Part shown: in pieces, positions 1 to 7,696 of the stretch | How the letters are laid out: every line of letters begins with the position of its first letter | Numbering within the stretch: the stretch's first letter is position 1 | NCBI GenBank assembly: GCA_016866215.1 | Contig: VGNE01000022.1 | Span: 1-57,849 of the forward strand | DNA: 57,849 bases | DNA from: Chloroflexota bacterium | GTDB taxonomy: Bacteria; Chloroflexota; Anaerolineae; Anaerolineales; Villigracilaceae | Reading direction: 5' to 3' | Translations under genes and position numbers: made by a program | The notes under the pieces: generated by a model | What the model was told of the DNA's origin: nothing | The model's input: only the letters and a program-made list of their open reading frames with translations | Databases searched by the model: none

Positions 1-123
1 CGGCGCGATAAAAGTCTCTTCCGTTTGGGACTCGATTGGCTAAAGTACGCATTGAAGCATTCGCTAGACTTTCAACCCGTCTTCCTTTTTAGCCTGCCAG
101 AGGTACCAACTCATGTACGGTAG
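1..123 (+). CDS. C-terminal end of a truncated protein, possibly a transposase
   Basis: An open frame runs from the window edge to a TAG at 121-123 and gives 40 residues containing LFRLGLDWLKYAL. This basic, aromatic, amphipathic tail resembles the extreme C-terminus of some IS4-type DDE transposases, but no catalytic residue is visible, so the assignment is only a suggestion. The 5' part lies outside the window. No inverted repeat marking an element end was recognised downstream. Confidence 0.4.
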   Translation, partial: RRDKSLFRLGLDWLKYALKHSLDFQPVFLFSLPEVPTHVR

Positions 124-203
124 AGAAAAAATACTAATTTTTTATGATTTACATAAAATGCCTATTATCAAAAGCAAAGGTCTAATTTTCAGGAGGTTAA
201 ATT

Positions 204-320
204 ATGGGTAGTGGATGGAAAGTAAGTGATGGTAAGATGGACGGTATGATCCAGCCAGAAAACAATTCGCATCACTACTTTGTGACCACTACCGAAATAG
301 GTTCTAGGTTCAAGTCCTAG
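204..320 (+). CDS. Small ORF of 38 codons with a strong ribosome binding site
   Basis: ATG at 204 is preceded by AGGAGG at 191-196, an ideal Shine-Dalgarno at 7 nt spacing. The product begins MGSGWKVSDGKMDG, is hydrophilic and has no signal peptide or membrane segment. A rho-independent terminator follows at 354-388, so the region looks like a complete small transcription unit. The last codons coincide with a hairpin that resembles a tRNA T-arm (see findings). The family is not recognised, and it could instead be a decayed gene or part of a non-coding RNA. Confidence 0.4.
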   Translation: MGSGWKVSDGKMDGMIQPENNSHHYFVTTTEIGSRFKS

Positions 321-353
321 AGGAGAACAATCAAGCATCACCATGCCAATAAA

Positions 354-388
354 GACCGCGAAACACACATTACGCTTCGCGGTCTTTT
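354..388 (+). terminator. Rho-independent terminator
   Basis: GACCGCGAA (354-362) pairs with TTCGCGGTC, followed by a T tract at 384-388. It ends transcription from the left and lies just past the 3' end of the oppositely oriented ssb. Confidence 0.8.
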
Positions 389-410
389 TACTTATTACTT
401 TTTACTATTC

Positions 411-794
411 TTACACTTCGTAATCGCCCGGGTTTTCTTCCACGGCCTGCATGGGTTCTTCGGCAGGCTTCTTATCGAGAAATTCCAGGGATTGGGCTAC
501 GATCTTCGTGAAATACTTCGTTTCGCCCTTATCTTCATACTTGTCAGTCTTCAAGCGCCCTTCAAGGTAGATGAGACTGCCTTTCTTGAGATATTCCTGG
601 CAAACTTCGCCGAGGCGTCCCCAGGCTTCAATATTGACCCATTCAGTAGATTCTTTCGTCTCGCCGCTCTTGTCCTTCCAACGGTTGCTGACGGCCAGGC
701 TGAAATGAGTCACTTTTTTGCCGGTGGGAGTGAACTTGCCTTCGGGCTCCTTGCCCAAACGGCCGATCAGTTGAACGCGGTTTAGGGTAGGCAT
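411..794 (-). CDS. ssb: Single-stranded DNA-binding protein
   Basis: This 127-residue protein has a complete N-terminal OB fold. It opens with LNRVQLIGRLGKEPE, followed by the SLAVSNRW strand, the TEWVNIEAWGRLGE segment and GSLIYLEGRLKTDKYEDKGE. Such proteins coat single-stranded DNA in replication, recombination and repair. The C-terminal linker is short (about 20 residues), and the tail ends GDYEV rather than the usual DDIPF tip, so its partner-binding peptide is atypical. AAAGGAG sits 7 nt before the ATG. A 20-codon leader ORF upstream overlaps the start, so translation may be coupled. At 127 residues it is shorter than most bacterial SSBs (about 150-180). Confidence 0.95.
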   Translation of the reverse strand: MPTLNRVQLIGRLGKEPEGKFTPTGKKVTHFSLAVSNRWKDKSGETKESTEWVNIEAWGRLGEVCQEYLKKGSLIYLEGRLKTDKYEDKGETKYFTKIVAQSLEFLDKKPAEEPMQAVEENPGDYEV

Positions 795-844
795 GGCTGA
801 TCTCCTTTCATTTCATAACTTTTAGATGCTTGTGTAAATGTCAT
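782..844 (-). CDS. Possible 20-codon leader peptide overlapping ssb
   Basis: On the minus strand an ATG at 844 follows AAAAGGAG at 6 nt spacing. It opens a frame MTFTQASKSYEMKGDQPCLP that stops at 782-784, 10 nt inside ssb in another frame. The ssb Shine-Dalgarno lies inside this ORF. The arrangement is typical of translational coupling, but so short a frame could be chance. Confidence 0.4.
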   Translation of the reverse strand: MTFTQASKSYEMKGDQPCLP

Positions 845-971
845 TTTGGTCTCCTTTTTATCTAAAAGAACAGTAGGGTTGTGTCTTGCAATTCTACTCA
901 CGCTGAGCAGAATTTGTGAACAGAGTTATACTTTACGGCGCGCCGCATAAATAACCAAAAGCGGTAATTAA

Positions 972-1253
972 TTAGCCCGCATTTTCTGCGGGAACTGCTT
1001 CTAGGGCAGGCGCTTCAGTGGCAGGAACGGCTTCCATAGCAGGCGCTGCTGTGGCAGGAACAGCTTCTGTTGCGGGCGCATCCACGGCGATCTTCTTGAG
1101 GACGGGCAGGCCGGTCTTCATTTCAACGACATTGTAACCTGCAGGTACTGCATCGAGAGCGCCTTCCTTGATCTCCTTTGAAAAGAAGAACATTCTGCCT
1201 TTGTTGTGCAGGTAGTAGGTATTTCCTTTTGAGTTGGTATGTCCGTAAGCCAT
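972..1253 (-). CDS. Small conserved protein with Ala/Pro/Glu-rich tail
   Basis: This is a 93-residue protein. The first half (KGNTYYLHNKGRMFFFSKE, then PAGYNVVEMKTGLPVLKK) resembles a compact family of small proteins of unknown function that I associate with Chloroflexi and some archaea. The second half is low complexity, built from imperfect repeats of the type PATEAV/PAMEAV/PALEAV. Start choice is supported by AAAGGAG 6 nt before the ATG. It has no signal peptide or membrane segment. It is transcribed in the same direction as ssb and divergently from panC. Function is unknown. Confidence 0.75.
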   Translation of the reverse strand: MAYGHTNSKGNTYYLHNKGRMFFFSKEIKEGALDAVPAGYNVVEMKTGLPVLKKIAVDAPATEAVPATAAPAMEAVPATEAPALEAVPAENAG

Positions 1254-1360
1254 TATGATCTCCTTTATGTCTAATTGATGACTAAAGTGTAGAACAAAAT
1301 TTCTAGTTTGTCAAGCCCTTAAACAAGATTTTGTATAGACATATTTACTGCGGAGCAGAC

Positions 1361-2194
1361 ATGAAAACCGTATTCAGCCTCTCTGACCTAAGAACCGCCC
1401 GCCTCTCTTTCAAAGGGACGGTTGGTCTTGTCGCGACGATGGGATATTTACACGAGGGGCATCTTTCTCTCATCCGCCAGGCAAAAATGGATTGCGAGCA
1501 CGTGATCGTGACCATCTTCGTCAACCCGACGCAGTTTGGACCGAATGAAGACCTCTCCAATTATCCCCGGGATATGGAACATGACTTAAGCCTCATCAGC
1601 CCGCTTGGTGTGGATATGGTCTGGAATCCCAGCCCTGAGATTATGTATCCGCCCGGCTACCAGACCTGGGTACAGGTCGAAGCGATAACTCGTCCACTGG
1701 AAGGCGCACTGAGACCTGGTCATTTCAAGGGTGTGGCGACTGTCGTGACGAAATTGTTCAACGCAACCCAGCCTGACAAAGCGTATTTCGGTCAAAAGGA
1801 CGCGCAACAAGCGGCGGTCATCCGCCAAATGACGCGGGATTTGAATTATCCAATTGAAATTGTGGTCTGCCCGACAGTGCGCGAATCGGACGGGCTGGCG
1901 ATGTCGAGCCGCAATAATTATTTGGAAGGCGCTGATCGCAAAGCTGCGACGATCTTGTTTCGCGCATTGAGTGCAGCGAAGGAGATATATGAGGCAGGTG
2001 AACGGAATGCAGAGAAGTTAAGGGGAAAGATGAAAGAAGTGCTTGAGAGTGAGCCGCGCGCACAACCGCAGTATGTTTCGTGTGCAGATTATGACACGCT
2101 CGAAGAGATGGCTGTGATTAAGGGTAAAGCCCTGCTATCAATGGCAGTATTTTTCGGCCAGACCAGATTGATTGATAATTTTGTGCTGGGGTGA
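1361..2194 (+). CDS. panC: Pantothenate synthetase
   Basis: PanC condenses pantoate and beta-alanine with ATP to give pantothenate, the precursor of coenzyme A. The 277-residue product has the adenylation-fold hallmarks: VATMGYLHEGHLSLI with the ATP-binding HxGH (positions about 26-40), FVNPTQFGPNEDL for pantoate binding, KAYFGQKDAQQAAVIRQM, and SDGLAMSSRNNYL with the KMSKS-like loop. An in-frame TTG 30 nt upstream exists, but the ATG at 1361 with GGAG 5 nt before it gives the expected length and N-terminus. No panB or panD is nearby, so it appears to be a single-gene unit. Confidence 0.95.
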   Translation: MKTVFSLSDLRTARLSFKGTVGLVATMGYLHEGHLSLIRQAKMDCEHVIVTIFVNPTQFGPNEDLSNYPRDMEHDLSLISPLGVDMVWNPSPEIMYPPGYQTWVQVEAITRPLEGALRPGHFKGVATVVTKLFNATQPDKAYFGQKDAQQAAVIRQMTRDLNYPIEIVVCPTVRESDGLAMSSRNNYLEGADRKAATILFRALSAAKEIYEAGERNAEKLRGKMKEVLESEPRAQPQYVSCADYDTLEEMAVIKGKALLSMAVFFGQTRLIDNFVLG

Positions 2195-2208
2195 AATCAT
2201 CAATTTGC

Positions 2209-2249
2209 GTGAAGCGCCCTCATCGCGGCTGTCGAAGATAAAGCGATGC
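2209..2249 (-). pseudogene. 41-bp remnant matching part of sdhB
   Basis: Bases 2209-2249 match 3580-3620 inside sdhB in the same orientation with only two mismatches. The fragment lies between panC and the lipoprotein gene, far too short to encode anything. It is best read as a scar of a duplication or rearrangement involving sdhB. Confidence 0.8.
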
Positions 2250-2293
2250 AAGTTTACAAGGACGCGGCGTATTTACATGCATACGTAGTTGCA

Positions 2294-3298
2294 TCATTTA
2301 CAGACCCCTGTAAATGTAGCCGTTCGTTCCGCTTTATTTCCTGGGCCCTCCCCGGTCCACTCGGGAATAAAAGTGATCGAGCCGGTTCCCGTTCCTTTCT
2401 GCAGGCAATGAATGGACAGCGTTCCCGCATTTCCGGGTCCTGGAACGAAACTACATGCAGCCAGGGTCACAGGGACTGTGCAGCTTGTGATCTCGTGAAT
2501 GGGCGCCTCTATCGGATCCATGTCGCCCAGATAAATCGGCATCGGTGTGCAGACTGGCAGTTCAATATCGTCCTCCACCACAATATCCGACATTACGGTA
2601 AACCATCCATTTGCTTCATGCCCGTAAGACTCACCAGTGATTTTTGTCTCATACAAACCCAACGGGCGCTCAGACGCAACACTGACAGTGCCTTGTAGCG
2701 CTCCATCAGCGTTTGCTTGAGATGGGTATTCAACCTCCGTTCCATCGGGCCTGGTGATCTTTACCTTCAAATACTCATTGGGATGATATCCGTATGCAAC
2801 GAAACCTACGCTCTGGCCGCGTATCACGACCGCTTGTTCAAACTGTATGGCTTTTTCTCCGGACTGACTTGGCACGACCGAAAAAGTTTTTTCCGCCGAC
2901 TGCCCGCTGGTTTCATCAAGGATGTACGCTTTCAATTCAGCGGGATAATCCCCGCCGGGAGGCGTGATGGATCCGCTAACGACGTTCCCGTATGCATCTG
3001 CCTTTAGTTCATAAGTGGACAACTGCTGGTCCTGCGCCTTTAGAATTAACGTCACGGCGCCGTTGGGTGTGAATCCGTCCCCGCTGATCGTTACCGATTT
3101 GTCCGGTTCCACTTGTAACGGCGTGATGTAAATTGACGGAGAGCCCTGGGGGACTATTGGCGGAAGGGTGGGGACCGCCTGGGGATGGATGGGGGTATCG
3201 GGATTACCCGTTGGATTAAACGGCCTTAATATCTGCTGGTTGCACCCCGTGATACCGAAGAAGGCTGACAGGATTAAAAGTCGTTGAATGCTTTTCAT
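2294..3298 (-). CDS. Secreted lipoprotein with Ig-like repeats
   Basis: The 334-residue product starts at ATG 3298 (AAAGGAAG just upstream). It has a lipoprotein signal ending in the lipobox FGITGC at about residues 14-19, so it is probably lipidated and surface-exposed. A Pro-rich stretch precedes two beta-sandwich-like segments. The first (about 55-140) has VEPDKSVTISGDGFTPNGAVTL, as in IPT/filamin-type domains. The second (about 155-240) has VVIRGQSVGFVAYGYHPNEYL. The C-terminal 90 residues hold six cysteines that may form disulfides. It lies downstream of sdhB in the same direction after a 135-bp gap. Role unknown, presumably envelope-related. Confidence 0.75.
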   Translation of the reverse strand: MKSIQRLLILSAFFGITGCNQQILRPFNPTGNPDTPIHPQAVPTLPPIVPQGSPSIYITPLQVEPDKSVTISGDGFTPNGAVTLILKAQDQQLSTYELKADAYGNVVSGSITPPGGDYPAELKAYILDETSGQSAEKTFSVVPSQSGEKAIQFEQAVVIRGQSVGFVAYGYHPNEYLKVKITRPDGTEVEYPSQANADGALQGTVSVASERPLGLYETKITGESYGHEANGWFTVMSDIVVEDDIELPVCTPMPIYLGDMDPIEAPIHEITSCTVPVTLAACSFVPGPGNAGTLSIHCLQKGTGTGSITFIPEWTGEGPGNKAERTATFTGVCK

Positions 3299-3433
3299 CT
3301 TTTGCTTCCTTTCAAGTTGCCGGATATACAACTCAATTCTATTAATATTATAGGGAAATTCATCCTTAAAAGCAACAGACCGCGCAATGTGCAGCCTGTT
3401 AATCGTCTACGGTCTATTGTCCACTGTCTGAAC

Positions 3434-4141
3434 TCAATCCAACTTGCCCGTCACCATGGCCATCTTCACTTCACCAATCGCCTTCGTGATCTTAATATCA
3501 CGCGGACAGGCTTCGGTGCAGTTATACGCTGTGTGACAGCGCGCCGTACCATCCGTCTCGCTCAGGATGTGCAGACGCTGTGAAGCGCCTTCATCGCGGC
3601 TGTCAAAGATAAAGCGATGCGCGGTCACGATCGCGGCGGGGCCGTAATAGTCACCATTCGCCCAATAGGATGGACAGGAGGTGGTGCAAGCCGCGCATAG
3701 AATACACTTCGTAGTCTCGTCGAAGCGGGCGCGCTGTTCGGGACTTTGCAAACGTTCCTTCCCGTCCGCGGGCGGCGGGTTTTCGTTGATCAAATATGGA
3801 AGCATCATTTTGTAGTTATCAAAGAACGGGCCCATATCCACGATCAGGTCTTTTTGAACCTTCAAGCCAAGCACGGGTTCAACGGTGATGTTCGTACCCA
3901 CATCGCGCACCAAAGTTTTGCACGCCAGATGATTGCGACCATTAATGCGCATCGCATCCGAGCCGCATATGCCATGCGCGCACGAACGGCGGAATGCCAG
4001 CGAGCCATCGGTTTTGCCTTTCACCAATTCAAGCACGTCCAACACGCGATCATTCGTGTCGCCTTCCACTACATAGGTTTCGTAATGACCGCGCGTGTCT
4101 TTCTCGGGATCATAACGGAAGATTTTGATTGTGATTTCCAT
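3434..4141 (-). CDS. sdhB: Succinate dehydrogenase/fumarate reductase iron-sulfur subunit
   Basis: This 235-residue subunit passes electrons from the flavoprotein to the membrane quinone site. It has the plant-type [2Fe-2S] motif CAHGICGSD with a later Cys (about residues 54-74). The ferredoxin motif CILCAACTTSCP (about 147-158) and the final CHTAYNCTEACP cluster (about 205-216) account for [4Fe-4S] and [3Fe-4S] centres. It is the last gene of sdhC-sdhD-sdhA-sdhB. A 41-bp piece of the gene is duplicated at 2209-2249. Confidence 0.95.
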   Translation of the reverse strand: MEITIKIFRYDPEKDTRGHYETYVVEGDTNDRVLDVLELVKGKTDGSLAFRRSCAHGICGSDAMRINGRNHLACKTLVRDVGTNITVEPVLGLKVQKDLIVDMGPFFDNYKMMLPYLINENPPPADGKERLQSPEQRARFDETTKCILCAACTTSCPSYWANGDYYGPAAIVTAHRFIFDSRDEGASQRLHILSETDGTARCHTAYNCTEACPRDIKITKAIGEVKMAMVTGKLD

Positions 4142-4154
4142 TAATTTATCTCCA

Positions 4155-4187
4155 AAACCCTAAAGGTCTTAAAGACCTTTAGGGTTT
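4155..4187. repeat. 16-bp-arm palindrome between sdhA and sdhB
   Basis: AAACCCTAAAGGTCTT (4155-4170) and its perfect reverse complement (4172-4187) are separated by one base. It fills most of the 51-bp gap between two cotranscribed genes. It has no long T tract, so it is more likely a dispersed palindromic repeat or mRNA-stabilising hairpin than a terminator. Confidence 0.9.
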
Positions 4188-4192
4188 GTATA

Positions 4193-5986
4193 TTAATAAA
4201 CTCTGGCCTTGGGTTGGTGTTTGGTAATGACCACTGGTTTGTAACCGATCTCCAATTTGCCGTTCCTGTTCCATACCAATGAATGTTTCAACCAGTTCTT
4301 GTCATCACGGTCGGGAAAATCTTCGCGTGAATGTCCGCCGCGACTCTCTTTGCGATTCAATGCGCTCAACGCAATCACCTCGGCAACATCGAGCAGGTTG
4401 CCAAACTCCCACGCGTTCAATAATTCCGTGTTGAAGATTTTTCCCGTGTCGCTCACGGTCACATCTTTGAAACGCACTTTCAACTCGCGTACTTTTTCCA
4501 AAGCGGTCTGCATGTCTTTTTCATTTCGATAAATGCCGACGTCCGCGAACATGACCTGCTTCATCTCGTTGGACAGGTCGTACACGTTCTCTTTACCCGA
4601 CCCTTTGCGAAGCGCATCAAACTCGGCCCGTGAAGCTGATTCAGCGTCCTCTGGCAGTTTCTCAAATTCAGCGGTCTTCGCATATTCCGCCGCGCGCAAG
4701 CCGGCATGTTTACCAAAGACAACAATATCCAGCAGTGAATTTGTGCCAAGTCGATTCGCGCCATGCACAGAGACACAGGCGCATTCACCCGCCGCGAACA
4801 AGCCAGGGAACACAGTGTTCTTATCGTCAATGACAACTTCGCCAAATTTATTTGTGGGAATGCCGCCCATCGCATAATGCGCGGTCGGCTGGGTCGGCAT
4901 CAATTGAGTCACAGGATCAACGCCCAGATACACTCGACAGAAATCCACAATGTCGGGAATCTTTTGCAGAACCGTGTCACCAGTTATCAGCAGGGGGGAA
5001 CCGTCCGGGTTTGTACGTCCATCCATTGCAGCAAATTTATTGACCGTCTCAGGACGAATATCCAAATAGACAAAGTTCTTGCCGCCAATGCCGCGTCCCT
5101 CTTTGATTTCGGTATAGATCGCGCGTGAGACAATATCACGCGAAGCCAAATCTTTTACAGTCGGCGCATACTTCGGCATGAAGCGTTCGCCATTACCATT
5201 GATCAACACCGCCCCTTCGCCGCGCGCGCCTTCCGTGATGAGAATACCAAGTTTATAAATGCCTGTCGGATGGAATTGGAAAAATTCCATATCCTCCAAC
5301 GGAATGCCGTGACGAAAAAGGATCGCAGGACCGTCTCCTGTGTAAGCATAGGCATTGGATGTGACTTCAAAAATGCGTCCATATCCGCCCGTGGCAAAGA
5401 TGACAGCTTTCGCGTGGATGGTATGCAGTTCGCCCGTGGAAAGTTCCACTGCCACCACGCCTGCGGCTTTGCCGTTGACCATGATGAAATCAAGCACCTG
5501 ATATTCATCGAAGAAATTAACTTTATTTTTCAAGCACTGCTGATACAACGTTTGCAGGATCATGTGACCTGTACGGTCTGCGGCATGCGCGGCTCTTCTA
5601 ACGGGTTTGCCAGTTTCATTGTTGGTGTGCCCGCCAAACGGTCGCTGTGAGATGCGACCTTCGGGAGTGCGGTCAAATGGAAGCCCCATGTGTTCCAGTT
5701 CCAGCACCGCATCAATCGCTTCATTACACATGAACTCGATGGCGTCCTGGTCGCCGAGATAATCCGAACCTTTGACGGTATCGTACATGTGCCATTCGGG
5801 TTTGTCTTCTTCGTAGTTACCCAGCGCGGCAGAGATACCGCCCTGCGCCGCGCCCGTATGGGAGCGTGTGGGATACATCTTGCTTATCACCGCAGTCTTC
5901 GCGGACTTGGATGCGTACAGTCCCGCCATGAGACCCGCACCGCCACCGCCGATAACGACTACATCAAATTGATGAACTTTTGCCAT
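4193..5986 (-). CDS. sdhA: Succinate dehydrogenase/fumarate reductase flavoprotein subunit
   Basis: The 597-residue FAD subunit oxidises succinate or reduces fumarate. Visible hallmarks are the dinucleotide fold [13 protein letters not shown] (about 13-25), the segment [10 protein letters not shown] carrying the His that binds FAD covalently in this family (about 42-51), [17 protein letters not shown], the catalytic loop [10 protein letters not shown], and [10 protein letters not shown] plus [12 protein letters not shown] near the substrate site. Length and motifs match SdhA/FrdA of the succinate:quinone oxidoreductase family. AGGAG precedes the ATG. The sdhC-D-A-B order is the usual SDH arrangement. 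Sequence alone does not fix the physiological direction. Confidence 0.96.
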   Translation of the reverse strand: MAKVHQFDVVVIGGGGAGLMAGLYASKSAKTAVISKMYPTRSHTGAAQGGISAALGNYEEDKPEWHMYDTVKGSDYLGDQDAIEFMCNEAIDAVLELEHMGLPFDRTPEGRISQRPFGGHTNNETGKPVRRAAHAADRTGHMILQTLYQQCLKNKVNFFDEYQVLDFIMVNGKAAGVVAVELSTGELHTIHAKAVIFATGGYGRIFEVTSNAYAYTGDGPAILFRHGIPLEDMEFFQFHPTGIYKLGILITEGARGEGAVLINGNGERFMPKYAPTVKDLASRDIVSRAIYTEIKEGRGIGGKNFVYLDIRPETVNKFAAMDGRTNPDGSPLLITGDTVLQKIPDIVDFCRVYLGVDPVTQLMPTQPTAHYAMGGIPTNKFGEVVIDDKNTVFPGLFAAGECACVSVHGANRLGTNSLLDIVVFGKHAGLRAAEYAKTAEFEKLPEDAESASRAEFDALRKGSGKENVYDLSNEMKQVMFADVGIYRNEKDMQTALEKVRELKVRFKDVTVSDTGKIFNTELLNAWEFGNLLDVAEVIALSALNRKESRGGHSREDFPDRDDKNWLKHSLVWNRNGKLEIGYKPVVITKHQPKARVY

Positions 5987-6051
5987 GCATTACTCCTGAA
6001 AAATTGTCACCACAAAGGGTCACAAAGTTTTTTCCTTTTTGGTGAAACGAT

Positions 6052-6486
6052 TTACGAAGTCCAAATAAGATACAAACCTATGCCGATCATTGACAGGATC
6101 ATCACGCCGCTCAAGATGCGGACGATCTGGCGACCCCTTGCCGTGACGATATAGTCATCCGCGATGACGACCAGGCCGTGTACGCCATGTCCCACCGCAA
6201 TGACGAGAAGGGCGCTGGCGGTTAACTTCCATAAAGGCGATGCCCAAGGCGTGGTGTCGGGAAGATTTGTATTTTCCACATGGGTGACATTCGGCATGAA
6301 GGCCCACCGCATGACATCCGCAAAATTCATGTTGCGGCGCGCGCCCATGATCAACGCGCCGATGAGACCGAAGATGATCAACACATACATCCCCAGCGCG
6401 GAGAGACGCGTGAACGCCCACATGATGGTTTCAAAACTCATCAGTCCGCGTTTGGCAATCGAAAGATTTCTTGATTTTGCAGCCAT
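6052..6486 (-). CDS. sdhD: Succinate dehydrogenase membrane anchor subunit
   Basis: This is a 144-residue protein with three hydrophobic helices (about 26-48, 88-108, 122-142). The second contains VGHGVHGLVVIADDY, with His residues placed for haem b ligation and a DY pair of the kind found at the quinone site in SdhD. Its gene starts one base after the sdhC stop region, showing tight coupling. It anchors SdhAB on the cytoplasmic membrane together with SdhC. Confidence 0.88.
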   Translation of the reverse strand: MAAKSRNLSIAKRGLMSFETIMWAFTRLSALGMYVLIIFGLIGALIMGARRNMNFADVMRWAFMPNVTHVENTNLPDTTPWASPLWKLTASALLVIAVGHGVHGLVVIADDYIVTARGRQIVRILSGVMILSMIGIGLYLIWTS

Positions 6487-6487
6487 C

Positions 6488-6862
6488 CTAGCCTCCCAAC
6501 GCTGTGCGAATAATATTGAAGACCGCGAAACCGTAAATAGCCAGGAACGCCGCCCACTCGATGGTAATCGCCTGCCGGTGATACTCGATCAACTTTGGAA
6601 AGAGGTCGAGAATCGTGATCCGCAACCCGTTGATGGCGTGGAACAGCACGCAGAAGAAAATAAATATCTGGAAGGCCCAGTTCTGATAAATGTTGTTAAC
6701 AAATCGCCCGCCGCTCCCGCCGAGAAACGATGCCAGTAAATGTATTGAGATAAAGACCGCCATCCCCAACCCGCCGATGCGATGAAGGATGTAGGTCAGA
6801 AACGGACCTTGTCCTTTGTAGCGCAGAGCCGTCATCAGGCTTACATCTCTTTTCAAACCCAT
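6488..6862 (-). CDS. sdhC: Succinate dehydrogenase cytochrome b556 subunit
   Basis: The 124-residue protein has three membrane segments. HRIGGLGMAVFISIHLLASF (about 26-45) contains the His expected to bind haem b and the basic HR found at the quinone pocket. FHAINGLRITILDL (about 79-92) is a typical SdhC segment. First gene of the sdhCDAB operon, with AAGGAGG 5-6 nt upstream of the ATG. The 237-bp upstream region is shared with the divergent cupredoxin gene. No confident promoter could be assigned to this side. Confidence 0.9.
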   Translation of the reverse strand: MGLKRDVSLMTALRYKGQGPFLTYILHRIGGLGMAVFISIHLLASFLGGSGGRFVNNIYQNWAFQIFIFFCVLFHAINGLRITILDLFPKLIEYHRQAITIEWAAFLAIYGFAVFNIIRTALGG

Positions 6863-7028
6863 CTATGCCTCCTTAAAAAAATCACAACTGTATTTATTCC
6901 ACATTTTGTAGAAACCGTGTAATTCTAATCGAATTGCCGCATCATTGCGAAGAACGCAAACAACCGAAACGCCACATCATCAAACTTGAAAAATCACATT
7001 TTAGTAGTAATGACGTTCAGATAAGCAA

Positions 7029-7058
7029 TTGATTAGAGTAATCAATCCAGGGTATAAA
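7029..7058 (+). promoter_or_regulatory. Palindromic operator and promoter of the cupredoxin gene
   Basis: TTGATTA-GAG-TAATCAA (7029-7045) is a perfect 7-bp-arm palindrome whose left arm doubles as a -35 (TTGATT). It lies 18 bp before TATAAA (7053-7058). Such overlap suggests a repressor site. An alternative -10, TACAAT, lies at 7066-7071. Confidence 0.4.
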
Positions 7059-7099
7059 ATTAAACTACAATCCCGTCACATCGAAAGGAGAAGAATAAA

Positions 7100-7636
7100 A
7101 TGAAAAGAATTGCTTTACTGGTTACCGTTGTTGTCGCCATGCTTTTTGTAACTGCCTGCGGAGGTTCTGCGCCAGCCGCGACACAGGCTCCTGTATCACT
7201 GCCGTCTGTTCAGCCTGTTACCGCCGAGCCCTCTGTTCAGCCTGTTACCACCGAGCCGTCTGTTCAACCTGTTGCTACCGAACCAGCCACTACAGCGAAC
7301 AGCGCCGAAGTGGCTATCACATTGGATGACAACACCATTAACTCTTCATTGACCACTTTCCAAGTCGGCGTGCCGTACACTTTTGTGATCACCAACGCAG
7401 GAGCACGCGCTCATAACTTTAATATTACCCAGCCTGTTTCCGTTGTTGGCAGTCTGGACGCGGCTTTGCAAACTGCTTTGCTGGCTGTTCCAAAGAGTGA
7501 ATTAAATTCTGGCGCAAAGGTCACTGTTCAATTTACATTTCCTGATACTGCCGCCTCAATGCAATTGGAATTCTCCTGTCTTATCACAAGGCATTATAAC
7601 GATGGGATGAAGTTAGCCATTACGGTTACACAGTAA
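7100..7636 (+). CDS. Cupredoxin-like lipoprotein (type 1 copper protein)
   Basis: The 178-residue product has a lipoprotein signal ending LFVTAC (about residues 15-20). A linker with three copies of a PSVQPVT-type nonamer follows, then a C-terminal beta-barrel domain (about 70-178). Within it AHNF supplies a His and CLITRHYNDGM supplies Cys-x4-His-x4-Met. This is the type 1 copper ligand set seen in sulfocyanin/auracyanin-like cupredoxins. It is probably a membrane-tethered electron carrier outside the cytoplasmic membrane. It sits between the two succinate/fumarate complexes. AAAGGAG precedes the ATG, and a terminator follows. Confidence 0.82.
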   Translation: MKRIALLVTVVVAMLFVTACGGSAPAATQAPVSLPSVQPVTAEPSVQPVTTEPSVQPVATEPATTANSAEVAITLDDNTINSSLTTFQVGVPYTFVITNAGARAHNFNITQPVSVVGSLDAALQTALLAVPKSELNSGAKVTVQFTFPDTAASMQLEFSCLITRHYNDGMKLAITVTQ

Positions 7637-7663
7637 AATATTTTCTGCAACCAATTGAATGAA

Positions 7664-7693
7664 AAAACCGTGCCTTTGCAGGCGCGGTTTTTT
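7664..7693. terminator. Bidirectional rho-independent terminator
   Basis: ACCGTGCC (7667-7674) pairs with GGCGCGGT (7681-7688) around a six-base loop. It is flanked by an A run on the left and a T run on the right, serving the converging cupredoxin and frdB genes. Confidence 0.85.
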
Positions 7694-7696
7694 TGA

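Noticed and set aside
306-330. A tRNA gene ending in the T-arm-like hairpin
   Set aside because: No matching 5' acceptor strand, D-arm or anticodon arm could be found upstream, and no CCA follows. Only the T-arm resemblance remains.
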